Positions 37,231-47,605 of a stretch of 64,000 nucleotides of DNA are shown in pieces (position 1 is the stretch's first letter; each line of letters opens with the position of its first letter). The stretch comes from Globodera rostochiensis (Eukaryota; Nematoda; Chromadorea; Rhabditida; Heteroderidae): NCBI GenBank assembly GCA_018350325.1, contig JAEVLN010000023.1, positions 807,001-871,000 on the forward strand. Direction: 5' to 3'. Position numbers and translations under genes: made by a program. Below the pieces are notes generated by a model. That model was not told the origin of the DNA and did not search any database. It saw nothing but the letters and a program-made list of their open reading frames with translations.

Positions 37231-37413
37231 AGCGATTTGGGATATGTGAGTCCTGGCTGGCAGATTGCTACAGGACGTCTTCATACATCATGGCGAAACG
37301 GATGCTGATATTCTATTACAATGCACGATCTAATTGAATAAATATTTTTAAATTTATGTGCGTTTAATGGTCAATATTATCCATCCGTACTGTATGCCAC
37401 CTTTGTATTTCCC

Positions 37414-37431
37414 TATTATTCTGTAATTCAG
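37414..37431 (+). promoter_or_regulatory. Splice acceptor directly before the transposase ATG
   Basis: TATTATTCTGTAATTCAG ends exactly at the ATG of the transposase. The E5 copy has the same layout (TTTTGTTCTTAG then ATG). This implies a 5'-UTR intron or spliced-leader trans-splicing, and it also supports the chosen start codon. Confidence 0.6.
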
Positions 37432-40400
37432 ATGCCTTCAAAGCAACAAAGATTGCGAAAAATGGGGAAGGAGCAGCGGCTGACCGACCAGTCTGTCAGC
37501 CCAGGCTCACAAATCCCAAACAGTCCACGTTTGGACTATAGTGCAGATGGTAATGAAGAGGCATCCCTTGGCACAACGCGTGCTTTGCAGATAAGCACAC
37601 CGGCTTCAGCTACGGGCAAGAAAAGGGGCAGACCCCCTAAAGCCGGTAATAAAGGCTTAGTGGCTGGACTTGATTGTGTGTCATTGGCAGACACGCCGAA
37701 CTCGACAGTGCCTGAAAGTGCGACAAGTTCGCCATGCCTTAAAAAAGAGAAATCCTTTGAATTTGACAAAAAGGTCATTACTGAAGTTGTTTCTTCAACG
37801 CCCGTTTCTACACGAGGAAAACGCGGGCGACCCTTTAAAAAAAAAGGAGGCCCAGGCAGAGGCAAAACTGTTGATTCGATGAGCGAAAGCTCAATTATGG
37901 ATGAAAGCTTTGTTGGAAATGAAACAATGCAGGTTGAAGAACCACTTGATGATGTGGATGCCAACCTTAAATTGGAAAAAGTTGCGTGCACATCTGGGAA
38001 TGTGCCAAAACACATTGATTTCAATGTTGTTCATATTAATTTTGCTGAAACGCGAAATTTTAACTGCCGCATATGGAGATGGGCTGCTATTGGCTTATAC
38101 GCAGACGATGATACGTTGTCTGGGCCCAGATTCATCGAAACCTGCTGGAACAATCCCAAGGAATGGCTCAATGATGGCTTTATTTCCATGTATCTGGCCT
38201 ATATGGCTAGCATTTCACAACGCAAAGTTGTTGTACTGGATTCGATTGTTTTTGATGCGGCGGTTTCCAGGGTTCGTGGTTCCTATCGAAACTATACTTT
38301 TGGTTTTGATCCTTCCACGCCGGCAGAAGTGATCCTTATGCCTATCAACTTCCCTGGGCATTGGACAATCCTTGTCAATGATATTGAAGCGGGAACATTT
38401 TTTGCAGATTCTCTGCAAATGTCCACATTGGACACACAAAAATCCAATCTCATAAAAGGCATAATTGCCGAGCTCTCGTCAACAACGCTTGAATCAATTC
38501 GTATTGATTATGTTGACAATGAGAATCTTACTCCGCAACACGATGGCTTTAGCTGCGGCTATTTTGTTTGCTTGTATGCGGAGGCTTGGCTTATGAGCCA
38601 GAAAACATTCATTTTGAAAAATTTGAATATTAATTTTGAAAAGAAAAGGATTTTGTGGCACTTAAATGAGCTTTACAGCTCAGATCAGGTCCCTTATAAT
38701 CCAAGGGAGGGTGTAACCTCACCCTGCCCATTTGTCAAGAGGCTGGCAATGGAAGATGTGCAATCAACTTCCAAAATTCTCCAGTCAAATGTACAACTGA
38801 ACGACGATTCCGACGATGATATCATTATTGTCGATTCTCCGGCCAAGGAGAAAAAGGCGGATGATATTTTCTTCATCGACCCGCCAGTGCATGAACAGGC
38901 AGTGCATCCAGCCTCGGCGGCTATGAATGCTGTCCTAGCTGAGGCAGAATTTCCTGGCGAAAATCAAGCAGACGAACTTGCTTTGATTGTTGAATCTTGC
39001 CAAGCGCAAGAACCAATCGCGCAGGCCGGTGAAGTAATTTTCAAACGGCCAAAAACACCACCAAGGCGTTCTTTGCGCATTAAACGGCTGAGCAACTCAC
39101 TCAGCCGGTCTCCATCGCCCGCAGCAAAACGCGCGCCTCCAACAAAAGGGCTTGGATCAACAACGCGGTTGACTAAGCGTTGCCATATGGTCCATAAGGG
39201 TTGGCACTGCGCTGCTGCGGCAGCAAAGCATTTCCCAGACTATTTTGATTCTGGTGAGCTCGGAGAAAAAAAGTGCCCACATTGTGGAGCACATCTCTTC
39301 CAACACGAGGACAGCAACATCTGCTGCCGTCAAGGGAGAGTTGAATTGCCGACATTGAACCCACATCCTGATGAGCTCAAACAGCTCATTGTGGCGGATA
39401 ACCAAACCCGAGAGGGGAAAGAGTTTGTCCGAAACATGTCGCGCTACAACAACCTGCTTCAGTTTGCCAGCGTGTCCGCTGGCCACAAGCCATGCCCAGC
39501 TGGTGGTCCGATGGCAGTAATTCTCAACGGAGAATTCCATCGACGTATCAGCAGCATGCAGGCTGGATCTACACAAACACCTGGCTTCGGCCAGCTGTAC
39601 ATCCTTGATCCAGCCGAAGCAATGGAGCAGAGAAGAAACAACCCCACTTTTACGGGGGAAAAAATAACAACCAATGATGAGTTTGTGCAAGGCCACAAGC
39701 TCAATGAAAAAACTCTGGAGTCATTGGAAAAAATGATCCAGGAAAATCATCCTGCTGCGAAAGCCTACAAACAGGCTCGCGAACAAATACAGGATCTTTT
39801 AAAGACACAGAATGCGGAAGAATTGCGCTTCTTCCGCATGACTCTGTTGACCGAGCGCAGAGCGCCTGCAGCTGTGAAAGACCCAAAATTGCATCCCAAC
39901 CAAATTATTACACCCTCAACGGGTGAGGGCATGTTCGCAATGCATGCGGATCCCAGTGGAGCACCTCCTCCAAAGGGGATTTGGGTCGAGAACAAGCAAG
40001 GGCAGCTAAATGAAATAGCCCCATTCAGTCCATGGACGGACAGCTTGGCATATCCATTGATAAAACCGTTGGGTGATGATGGATACACGACAGGCATTAA
40101 ATATACCAAACCGGCCTCACGAAAGCGCAAAAGTGACGTGAGCACGGATCATTTGTTCGACTCGGATGTCGAGTCTGATCTCGAGTCATGCGCAGCAGAC
40201 TCTGATGCATCGTCAGATGCTGGATCTATCGCTTCTGGCACATCGTCAGTTAGCGGGCGGTTTGGAAAAGCAAGGCAGTTTGTTTCCTTGCGAGATTATT
40301 GCAAGTACTATCTCGCAATAAGGGACGCTGACGTTGCGTCGGGATACCATCACATATTGACATGTGGTGGTGGCCTTGGTCAGCGCTGGATCCTCGATCA

Positions 40401-43400
40401 AGCTGCCAAAATTGACTGGCAGATAGCCACTTTTTTGCGTAGGCCAGACATGGACCTGCGGATCAGCACTCCGCGCAACTTGCTGCAGTATTTGATTAAC
40501 CAATACAATAAGCAGAAAGCACGCCAAAACCCCAATGCAGAACGTAAAAGTGTTGATGACATTGGCAGTGTTGTACGCCTCTCTGAAAAGAATGTGAACT
40601 CTCTTCAATATTGGAAGAAGATGTACGAAGATTGCAACACAATCTTTGCCCGATATCACGACGCAAAAAAAGCGCGTTTGTTCATCACATTCACCAACAA
40701 CAGAGAGTGGACAGAATTCAAACAAAATCTGTATAAAAACGGTCAAGTATTTACTGACCGATTTGATCTCTGGATGCGAGTTTGGTGCAGCAAAATTGCT
40801 GTTTTCCGTCAAGAACTTTATGAGAAAAGTTACTTTGGAACAATCATTGGATCTGGCGAATCCATGGAGTTTCAAGGGCGTGGAGGTCCACACGCCCACA
40901 TTGTAGCTCAGACTGACCTCGACGCAATTCCCGAAGTCATTCAAGAATACATTTGGGCACATATTCCCTCTTTGCCTGACAAAGATGACGATACGCCAAT
41001 TGCCCAAATGCATCGCGAAATTCGCGAATTAATACACATGCAACTGCACAGATGCAGTGACACCTGGTGTGGTCCAAAAGACTCTAAAACTGGGCGGTGC
41101 AAAAAGGGTTTCCCTGCCACGTACTCTAAATGTACGATACTGCACCCGGACAGGCCTGCGGTGTACTTTAGGCCAAGCCCAGCAGAGGGTGGTGCCCAAA
41201 TTGAAGTCAATAAACTTATATATGACAATTCGCATGTAGTACCATTCAATCCGTTCATTCTGTTACGGTTCAGAGTGCACCACAATGTGTTGTTTGCCTA
41301 TGGAAACAAAGCAAACATTAAATACGCACTGAAGTACCCTTTCAAAGGGCCAGGCCATTGCTATGTCGAGTGCAAAGAGGAGTCCGGTAACAAAATCGGT
41401 ATCGATGAGCCGGCTCAATATGCCAAAATGAACTTCCGTGGTGCTACAGAAGCCTATGCGGTTGTTAACTCAATTGCATTTGTAAGACTTTCGCACCAGG
41501 TTGTCAAGTTGAGCATTCATTTGCCAAACCAGCAACCAATTGTGTTCAGAGCTGGCCAATTGGTGAGCAAAGCTCAACAAATTGAGCAAGGCGAATTGCC
41601 AGAAACCCCATGCTCGGCATACTGGAAACAATGGCAAAATGAATGGAAGGACGACCCTGAATTTAAGGACATGCTTTTTGTGCAAGTCCCTGAGCGGTTC
41701 AGATGGGTCAAAGACAAATGGGTTGCATACAAAATAAAGCTAACCAAAAGACCCCCAATTGGTCGGATCGTTCCTGTTCCACCATCAGACCCGGAAAGGT
41801 TCGCGCTGTATCAGCTCATGCGTCACTATCCGGGTGATCCCGACCACTTGAAAATGGTGAACCAACAGCCGTGCAGCTCATTTATTGAGGCGGCTATTAA
41901 ACATGGTCTCCTTGAAGATGACCGTGTTTGGAACAAAACGCTCGAGGAAGCGTCATTATCCCGTTGGCCCGACCAAATGAGATGGCTCTTTGTGAGCATC
42001 TTGGTCTTTGGGCAGCCGAGCAATGCCCGTGAATTGTGGGATAAGTACAAACAACATATGTATCACCCGCAGGGTATTGCTACCATGGCACAACGGCAGG
42101 CAAAGGAGCTGCAGGCTCTTGCTGACATTGATTGGCGGTTGTTCAATTTTGGCTTCAGCTGCATACACTTCGGCTTGCCAGATCCGCCGAATTCTATTGC
42201 AAAGAACACAGGAAAGGCAATTGAAGAATTTTTCTTCGGCGATGATGATTTGAATGTGCCACCTGGCCTACCAAATGCAAATAAGGCAGAACAAAATCAA
42301 CCTCCGCCACTCAACAGCGACCAACAAATGGTCTTTGACGCTGTTGTGAAGGCAATTCAGACAGATCCAAGCGATGAGTCTGTGCCTCGCCGGCTTTTTG
42401 TGTACGGCGACGGAGGAACAGGCAAAACGTACCTGTTTGGCCAAATTATACGCCGTTTGCGAAAAGCGCCGTATAGCCATAAAGTGCTTGCCACTGCATC
42501 CACTGGATGCGCAGCCATTTTGCTGCCATATGGCAAGACGGCTCATTCCACCTTCCGCCTTGGCAGAGAAGTGTCTTTAGACAAACTTCCAAGCATTCCG
42601 CTCGAAAGTTTCTTTGCCAGACGAATTCGTGAAGCACAGCTGATCATCATTGACGAGATCACAATGCTTAACAACACGGTGATTGAGGTGATCGACCGAG
42701 TGTGCAAGGAAATGGCAATTCGCCAGCAAAAGGAAATCCTCTTTGGGGGAAAAACGGTCATTTTCAGCGGTGACTTTAAACAATCGCTGCCGGTCGTGCC
42801 TCATGAAGGCTTAGCCGCGCAAGTGGCGGCTTGCTTTCAGACATCTACGTTGTTTGGTCAATTCACTACAATGAAGCTGACCATCAACCACCGGTTGGGC
42901 CAAGGCCAACAAGACTATATGAAAATGTGCCGCCAAATTGGGCACGGAGAGACTGGAGAATTCTTCTGGATTCCTCCTCAGTTCCTCGTACAGAGCTGCG
43001 AAGAGCTGATAGACTTTGTTTATCCGGACTTCCAAAAACTCCTTGGCAACGACAAGGAACTGCTCAATCGTTTGATTCTCGCTCCACACATTCAAACGTG
43101 TGACGAGATCAACGAACTAATGATGGACAATGTGCCAGGTCAAGTGCGTGAATATTTTTCCACTGACAAACCACTTGATGAACGCCCACTGGACATCGAC
43201 GAAATTGAGTCAGAAGTGGCTGCGTTGAACCAACGCACAGACTCTGGGATGCCTCCCCACCGTCTACGACTAAAAGTCGGTTGCGTTGTCGTCCTCCTGA
43301 TCAACAAAAGTGACAGGGAAGGACTTATCAACGGCACACGTATCGTCATTGAAGAGCTTGGTGAAGATAAAATCACCGGCAGGGCAATCAACGGCACTGC

Positions 43401-43728
43401 TGTTGGTGGCCAAGTGCGCTTCTTCATTGAACGAACGCGCAATGTGTACGAGGATAAGGCGCCTGGCGGCCTGAAATATGAGCGTTTGCAGTTTCCAATT
43501 AAACCTGCATTCGCTATGACCATTCTTAAAGGTCAAGGCCAAACAATCCGCACTGTTGGCATCGACCTTGAAAGGGAAGTCTTTTCCCACGGCCAATTAT
43601 ACACAGCCTTTTCACGGGCATCGGACGGCAACAATGTCCGAGTGTATGCTCCAAACAGGGAGACTGATGCACAAGGCCGAGCCAGAGTGCTCAACATTGT
43701 GGCAACAAATATGCTTCAATTGCAATAA
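37432..43728 (+). CDS. Helitron transposase: Ulp1-like protease, Rep (HUH), PIF1-type helicase
   Basis: This intact 2,098-residue protein should nick and unwind DNA for rolling-circle transposition. Domains in order: AT-hooks KKRGRPPK (63-70) and RGKRGRPF (128-135); a Ulp1/C48 cysteine-protease-like domain (about 235-410) with W245, His310 (GHW), Asp326, Gln369 and Cys375 (GFSCGYF), the full catalytic set; a zinc-ribbon-like C615/C618/C631/C632; the Helitron N-terminal domain (about 630-760); Rep motif FITFTNNREWTEF (1084-1096), the HUH pair H1154-A-H1156 in GGPHAHIV, and the two-tyrosine motif Y1298-ALK-Y1302; and a superfamily-1 helicase with Walker A GDGGTGKT (1659-1666), DE at 1741-1742, FSGDFKQSLPV, KGQGQT and YTAFSRAS. 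The ATG follows a splice acceptor. The reading frame has no stops or shifts, suggesting recent activity. Helitrons with accessory cysteine proteases (OTU type) are known; a C48-type domain is less familiar to me. Confidence 0.93.
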   Translation: MPSKQQRLRKMGKEQRLTDQSVSPGSQIPNSPRLDYSADGNEEASLGTTRALQISTPASATGKKRGRPPKAGNKGLVAGLDCVSLADTPNSTVPESATSSPCLKKEKSFEFDKKVITEVVSSTPVSTRGKRGRPFKKKGGPGRGKTVDSMSESSIMDESFVGNETMQVEEPLDDVDANLKLEKVACTSGNVPKHIDFNVVHINFAETRNFNCRIWRWAAIGLYADDDTLSGPRFIETCWNNPKEWLNDGFISMYLAYMASISQRKVVVLDSIVFDAAVSRVRGSYRNYTFGFDPSTPAEVILMPINFPGHWTILVNDIEAGTFFADSLQMSTLDTQKSNLIKGIIAELSSTTLESIRIDYVDNENLTPQHDGFSCGYFVCLYAEAWLMSQKTFILKNLNINFEKKRILWHLNELYSSDQVPYNPREGVTSPCPFVKRLAMEDVQSTSKILQSNVQLNDDSDDDIIIVDSPAKEKKADDIFFIDPPVHEQAVHPASAAMNAVLAEAEFPGENQADELALIVESCQAQEPIAQAGEVIFKRPKTPPRRSLRIKRLSNSLSRSPSPAAKRAPPTKGLGSTTRLTKRCHMVHKGWHCAAAAAKHFPDYFDSGELGEKKCPHCGAHLFQHEDSNICCRQGRVELPTLNPHPDELKQLIVADNQTREGKEFVRNMSRYNNLLQFASVSAGHKPCPAGGPMAVILNGEFHRRISSMQAGSTQTPGFGQLYILDPAEAMEQRRNNPTFTGEKITTNDEFVQGHKLNEKTLESLEKMIQENHPAAKAYKQAREQIQDLLKTQNAEELRFFRMTLLTERRAPAAVKDPKLHPNQIITPSTGEGMFAMHADPSGAPPPKGIWVENKQGQLNEIAPFSPWTDSLAYPLIKPLGDDGYTTGIKYTKPASRKRKSDVSTDHLFDSDVESDLESCAADSDASSDAGSIASGTSSVSGRFGKARQFVSLRDYCKYYLAIRDADVASGYHHILTCGGGLGQRWILDQAAKIDWQIATFLRRPDMDLRISTPRNLLQYLINQYNKQKARQNPNAERKSVDDIGSVVRLSEKNVNSLQYWKKMYEDCNTIFARYHDAKKARLFITFTNNREWTEFKQNLYKNGQVFTDRFDLWMRVWCSKIAVFRQELYEKSYFGTIIGSGESMEFQGRGGPHAHIVAQTDLDAIPEVIQEYIWAHIPSLPDKDDDTPIAQMHREIRELIHMQLHRCSDTWCGPKDSKTGRCKKGFPATYSKCTILHPDRPAVYFRPSPAEGGAQIEVNKLIYDNSHVVPFNPFILLRFRVHHNVLFAYGNKANIKYALKYPFKGPGHCYVECKEESGNKIGIDEPAQYAKMNFRGATEAYAVVNSIAFVRLSHQVVKLSIHLPNQQPIVFRAGQLVSKAQQIEQGELPETPCSAYWKQWQNEWKDDPEFKDMLFVQVPERFRWVKDKWVAYKIKLTKRPPIGRIVPVPPSDPERFALYQLMRHYPGDPDHLKMVNQQPCSSFIEAAIKHGLLEDDRVWNKTLEEASLSRWPDQMRWLFVSILVFGQPSNARELWDKYKQHMYHPQGIATMAQRQAKELQALADIDWRLFNFGFSCIHFGLPDPPNSIAKNTGKAIEEFFFGDDDLNVPPGLPNANKAEQNQPPPLNSDQQMVFDAVVKAIQTDPSDESVPRRLFVYGDGGTGKTYLFGQIIRRLRKAPYSHKVLATASTGCAAILLPYGKTAHSTFRLGREVSLDKLPSIPLESFFARRIREAQLIIIDEITMLNNTVIEVIDRVCKEMAIRQQKEILFGGKTVIFSGDFKQSLPVVPHEGLAAQVAACFQTSTLFGQFTTMKLTINHRLGQGQQDYMKMCRQIGHGETGEFFWIPPQFLVQSCEELIDFVYPDFQKLLGNDKELLNRLILAPHIQTCDEINELMMDNVPGQVREYFSTDKPLDERPLDIDEIESEVAALNQRTDSGMPPHRLRLKVGCVVVLLINKSDREGLINGTRIVIEELGEDKITGRAINGTAVGGQVRFFIERTRNVYEDKAPGGLKYERLQFPIKPAFAMTILKGQGQTIRTVGIDLEREVFSHGQLYTAFSRASDGNNVRVYAPNRETDAQGRARVLNIVATNMLQLQ

Positions 43729-44088
43729 GCATTTTATGAAATGAAGCTATAGTCTAGAGGCAGTTTGACACTTAACAATAATAACTTGCTAAACCATTCC
43801 CATCTGCATTTTAATTTGCACGAAGGATGATGAAGAGCGAGGGGAGGAGTCGAGGTTTTATACGGCATGGCCCTCTTTAGGGCCTCCAATCCGAGTGATT
43901 TACTGTCCTAAGTGCTCAAAAGTGTCACTGCCTGGACTAAAGGGAGGGAGGAGGGTATGATGTGCGTGTTAGGGCACTTCCGGTTTCCATTGCGCTGAAA
44001 GCAATGTGTCAACTCTATCATGAGTGAAGCCAAGTGCATGTCGGTTGACGCCAAGACCCTAACAATTAACTAGGTAGCGAAGCTCGAT
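43729..44088 (+). other. E3 3' untranslated/terminal region
   Basis: There is no open frame of note. It contains a perfect hairpin GGCCCT-CTTT-AGGGCC at 43,869-43,884. This could be a secondary stop structure or an RNA-processing signal; it lies about 140 bp after the stop codon. No clear AATAAA polyadenylation signal was seen close to the stop. Confidence 0.45.
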
Positions 44089-44143
44089 AAGCGCGTTAGC
44101 GCTTTACCAGCACACAAAATAGCGTTGTACATCACTCCACTAG
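44089..44143 (+). other. 3' terminal hairpin and CTAG end of E3
   Basis: AAGCGC-GTTA-GCGCTT (44,089-44,104) is followed by 35 bases and CTAG (44,140-44,143). The sequence from CTAGGTAGCGAAGCTCGATA onward is nearly identical to E1's end. E4 begins at the next base. Confidence 0.7.
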
Positions 44144-44786
44144 TTCCATATATACATAGAATAAACTTGGAACTCGTCTCAAAAATGAAAATCTCACGCC
44201 AGCGCGCCGAAGGCGCGCTGAAAGTTGTGCATTACTGAAGCAACTTTTTGGCGCGCATCTGGGAAAACTATAGGTTTTTCAGTACCGTGGACAGGTGAGG
44301 CCCAGGAGTCGAGTTGCGGTGTCCGCGCGCAGTTTTACTGTTACGAAATTTTTTCTTTTTATCGCAATCGCTTAGCGCTCGCTGAAAGGGCCCTAAGTTG
44401 GACTGTTTCCGACAAGTTTGTAAGCAATCACTTTTTGATTCGAGCAAAACTGTGGTCTGCAAAAATTGGCAAAAATTGCTGGGTCGGACCGTCGATTTTC
44501 GTTTTTTGTCCCTAACTTTTTTCCTTTTATCGCACGCTCTTAGCTGTCTTTTGCATTCTGGTAGATCTTTGCGAGCTGCGTCGAATGGTGTACAGTATGT
44601 GCTTGTGGGAGTTTGGCGTTTTGCACTAGGCGGGTTTGAATTTTTGGCGAATTTTGGCCATAACTTTGCGGGGATTCCATTTAGCGGGAAACCGAATGCA
44701 CTTTCAAAACTCAACTTTTCAAGAGCTTTCGAATGATATAAACTTCCCCAGTCAAAAGTCTTCATTTGCACTTTGGCTGGGGATTT

Positions 44787-44859
44787 GGCGCTGGGATGGC
44801 CGAGTGGTGAGCGCTGGGGGCTGGGGTGGCCGCTGGCTGGGGGTTCGAATCCGCGTGCC
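44787..44859 (+). promoter_or_regulatory. tRNA-like segment with boxes A and B (E4)
   Basis: The box A TGGCCGAGTGG (44,797-44,807) matches the consensus of Ser/Leu tRNA genes exactly, and box B GGTTCGAATCC (44,842-44,852) is perfect. The spacing is 45 bp. The body between them is GC-rich and does not give a convincing anticodon arm. Outer arms GGCGC/GCGTGCC pair imperfectly. Of the five copies this one has the best promoter boxes, so it is the one most likely to be recognised by TFIIIC. Confidence 0.6.
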
Positions 44860-45365
44860 TGAAATCATTTTTTTTGACTTTCTACACATCTCTATGGTGG
44901 GGGAAGATTTTTCTAAAATCATTTTAAATTGTTGCCGACTTTTTAAAAATATTTTTATGGCCTTATTGGGAAATTTTGGTTTTTTTCATTTTTTCCCCAG
45001 CCAAATTGGGTGAATATTTAAAAAAATTCATAACTTTGCTCAAACTTGAGAGAAGTGTACTATTTTTATATCAAAAAATGCAGAAAAATAAGCTGCATTT
45101 TTTAGCTAAAGAAATATTTTGTAAAGTTTAAAACTCAAAAAGTTATAGTAAATTTTGTGCAAAAAATGAATTTTTCACAAAAAAATTCATAACAGTTTTT
45201 GAAATGGAATTATTCAAATTCTGTTTAATCACATAAATAGCTCATTTTTTGCTCTACTAGAAAGTACTTGAGATTATTTTAATAGCTCTGCATTGAACGA
45301 AGTTATAAGAGTATAAGTGTTTTTGAATTCCCAACCCAAAGGGGGGACCCTTTTGGGCTCCAGGA

Positions 45366-45790
45366 TAAACTTGGAACTCGTCTCAAAAAAGATTTTGAGC
45401 TTTTGGAACACCGAAGGCGCGCTGAAAGTTGTGCATTACTGAAGCAACTTTTTATCGCGCATTCAGGAAAACTATAGACTTTTCAGTACGGTGGACAGGT
45501 GTGGCCCAGGAGCCGAGATGCGGGAAGAAAGCATAGTTTTACTGTTACGAAATTTTTCCCTTTTGCTCCAATCGCTTAGCGCTTGCAGGGAGGATTTTAA
45601 GTTGGAATATTTCCGACAAGTTCATAACCAAACACTTTTTGATCCGGACAAAACTGTGGTCTGCAGAAATTGGCAAAAATTGCTGGGCCGGAGTGCCGAA
45701 TTTTGTTTTTTGTGCCTAACTTTTTACCCTTTATCAACAGCTCTTTGGTGTCTTTTGCATTCTTGTAGATCTTTGTGAGCTGCGTCGAAT
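45366..45790 (+). repeat. Internal duplicate of the E4 5' region
   Basis: This repeats 44,160-44,590 (ATAAACTTGGAACTCGTCTC, GGCGCGCTGAAAGTTGTGCA, the GTGGACAGGTG block and the sequence after it) with many substitutions. The left arm of the 5' hairpin is lost in this copy (CACCGAAGGCGCGCTG), so only the right arm remains. Confidence 0.7.
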
Positions 45791-45879
45791 GGTGCACTGT
45801 ATGTGCCAAACAGGTTTTGCAATTTTGCATTAGAAGCGTTTGAATTTTGATTTGGTCTTCTCACAAAGCCGTCCGGCCC

Positions 45880-46432
45880 AGAATTTGCCTATAGGTTTCC
45901 GAAAAGCCAGTTGGAACCAGAATTTGTTATTTGGTGTTCTGAAAATCCAGAATGCACCAGAATTTGGTGTTCCGGAAAGCCAGGTGCACCAGAATTAGGC
46001 TTCCGGAAAATCAGCATGCACCAGAATTCGTTATTTGTTGTTCCGGAAATCCAGTATCCACCAGAATTTGGTGTTCTGGAAAGTCAGCATGCACCAGAAT
46101 TTGGTTTCCTGAAAATCAGAATGCAGCAGAATTTATTATTTGATTTTCTGGAAATCCAGAATGCACCATAATTTGCTGATCCGGAAAACCACCAGAACCA
46201 GAATTTGGTTACCCGGAAAGTCAGAATGCACCAGAATTGATGTTCCGGAAAGTCCGATAGACTAAAATTTAGTGCTCTGGAAAGTCAGCATGCACCAGAA
46301 TACGGTGTTCCGGAATGTCAGGTGAGCCAGAATTTGGTTTTCCGGAAAGTCAGAATGCACCGGAATTTATTATTTGCTGTTCTGGAAATACAGAATGCAC
46401 CATAATTTGCTGCTCCGGAAAAAAACCAGAAC
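45880..46432 (+). repeat. Degenerate CCAGAATTTGGTGTTCCGGAA minisatellite
   Basis: About 13-15 imperfect units of roughly 36-47 bp are built on GCACCAGAATTTGGT, TTCCGGAAAGTCAG and variants. An open frame of about 85 codons over it is fortuitous: units vary in length and sequence without regard to frame. The repeated TTCCGGAA is itself palindromic. Confidence 0.75.
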
Positions 46433-47400
46433 CAGTTAACCGAACAAAAACACAACACAAGTGAAATGCGTGGAAAACACAAACATTATTTATTAAATCC
46501 GAACAAAAACACCAAACAAGTAAAATGTGGGAAACACACTGTCATTTAATCCTAACAAAAACACAAACAAGTAAAATGTGTGGCAAAACACACTGTCATT
46601 TAATCCGAACAAAAACACAAAACAAGTAAAATGTGGGAAATACACTGTCATTTAATCCGAACAAAAACACAAACAAGTAAAATGTGTTAAAACACAAACA
46701 TTCAGCCATTTAACCCTAACAAAAACACATAACAAGGGAAATGTTTGGAAAACCCAAACATTCAGGCATTTAACCGAACAAAAACACAACACAAGTGAAA
46801 TGCGTGGAAAACACAAACATTTATTTATTAAATCCGAACAAAAACACAAACAAGTAAAATGTGGGAAACACACTGTCATTTAATCCTAACAAAAACACAA
46901 ACAAGTAAAATGTGTGACAAAACACATTGTCATTTAATCCGAACAAAAACACAAAACAAGTAAAATGTGGGAAATACACTGTCATTTAATCCGAACAAAA
47001 ACACAAACAAGTAAAATGTGCTGAAAACACAAACATTCAGGCATTTAACCGAACAAAAACACACAAGTGAAATGCGTGGAAAACACAAACATTCATTCAT
47101 TTAATCCTAACAAAAACACAAACAAGTAAAATGTGTGACTTAATCCTAACCAAACACAAACAAGTAAAAAAATGTGTTGAAAACACAAACATTCATCCAT
47201 TTAATCCTAACAAAAACACTTAACAAGGGAAATGTTTGGAACCACAAACATCCAGGCATTTAACCGACCAAAAACACAAACAAGTAAAATGTGGTGCAAA
47301 CACAAACATTCAGACATTTAATCCTAATTCGAAAACACAAAACAAGGGAAATGTTTGGATAGCACAAACATTCTGTCATTAAAACGGAACAAAAACACAA
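46433..47400 (+). repeat. GAACAAAAACACAAACAAGTA minisatellite
   Basis: About 17-18 units of about 52-58 bp contain AACAAAAACACAAACAAG, TAAAATGTG and either ACACTGTCATTTAATCC or CACAAACATTCA(G)GCATTTA. At least two sub-types alternate in blocks, including a larger block near 46,433-46,690 that reappears from 46,777. It is A-rich and non-coding. Confidence 0.8.
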
Positions 47401-47605
47401 AACTAAAACAGCAAAATTCAGTCCCCAAGCTATAACTCGTCGGCCAGTGATCGTAGCTGGATGGAGTCAAGAGTTGAAATGTAGAGTTTTTCGAGCTCTA
47501 TCGAACGATGTAGGTGACGAGTTAAAAAAATCATAAACTTTTATGACAGCCCACCTAAAAGTTCAACAAAAACACACACGGCTGTGCACTAGCAACGAAG
47601 TCCTT

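Larger units (their letters stand above)
31897..44143 (+). mobile_element. E3: autonomous Helitron/Helentron-like element
   Basis: Positions 31,897-36,600 duplicate 27,194-31,896 almost perfectly (offset 4,703), so E2 and E3 arose by one tandem duplication. E3 then extends the 43-bp array, continues through a GC-rich leader with UUCG hairpins, an intact 2,098-residue transposase gene and a 3' region with hairpins, and ends AAGCGC-GTTA-GCGCTT ... CTAG at 44,143. Taking E2's intact 5' end, the full autonomous unit spans 27,142-44,143 (about 17 kb). Sharing of both termini with E1 identifies E1 as a non-autonomous partner. Confidence 0.75.

Noticed and set aside
44268..44771. 167-codon minus-strand frame in E4
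   Set aside because: It overlaps an open plus frame and corresponds to the non-coding 5' region of E1-E3, where it is not open. It has no recognisable domain.
45911..46171. 86-codon frame over the CCAGAATTTGG minisatellite
   Set aside because: Units vary in length and sequence without regard to frame; the frame is fortuitous.
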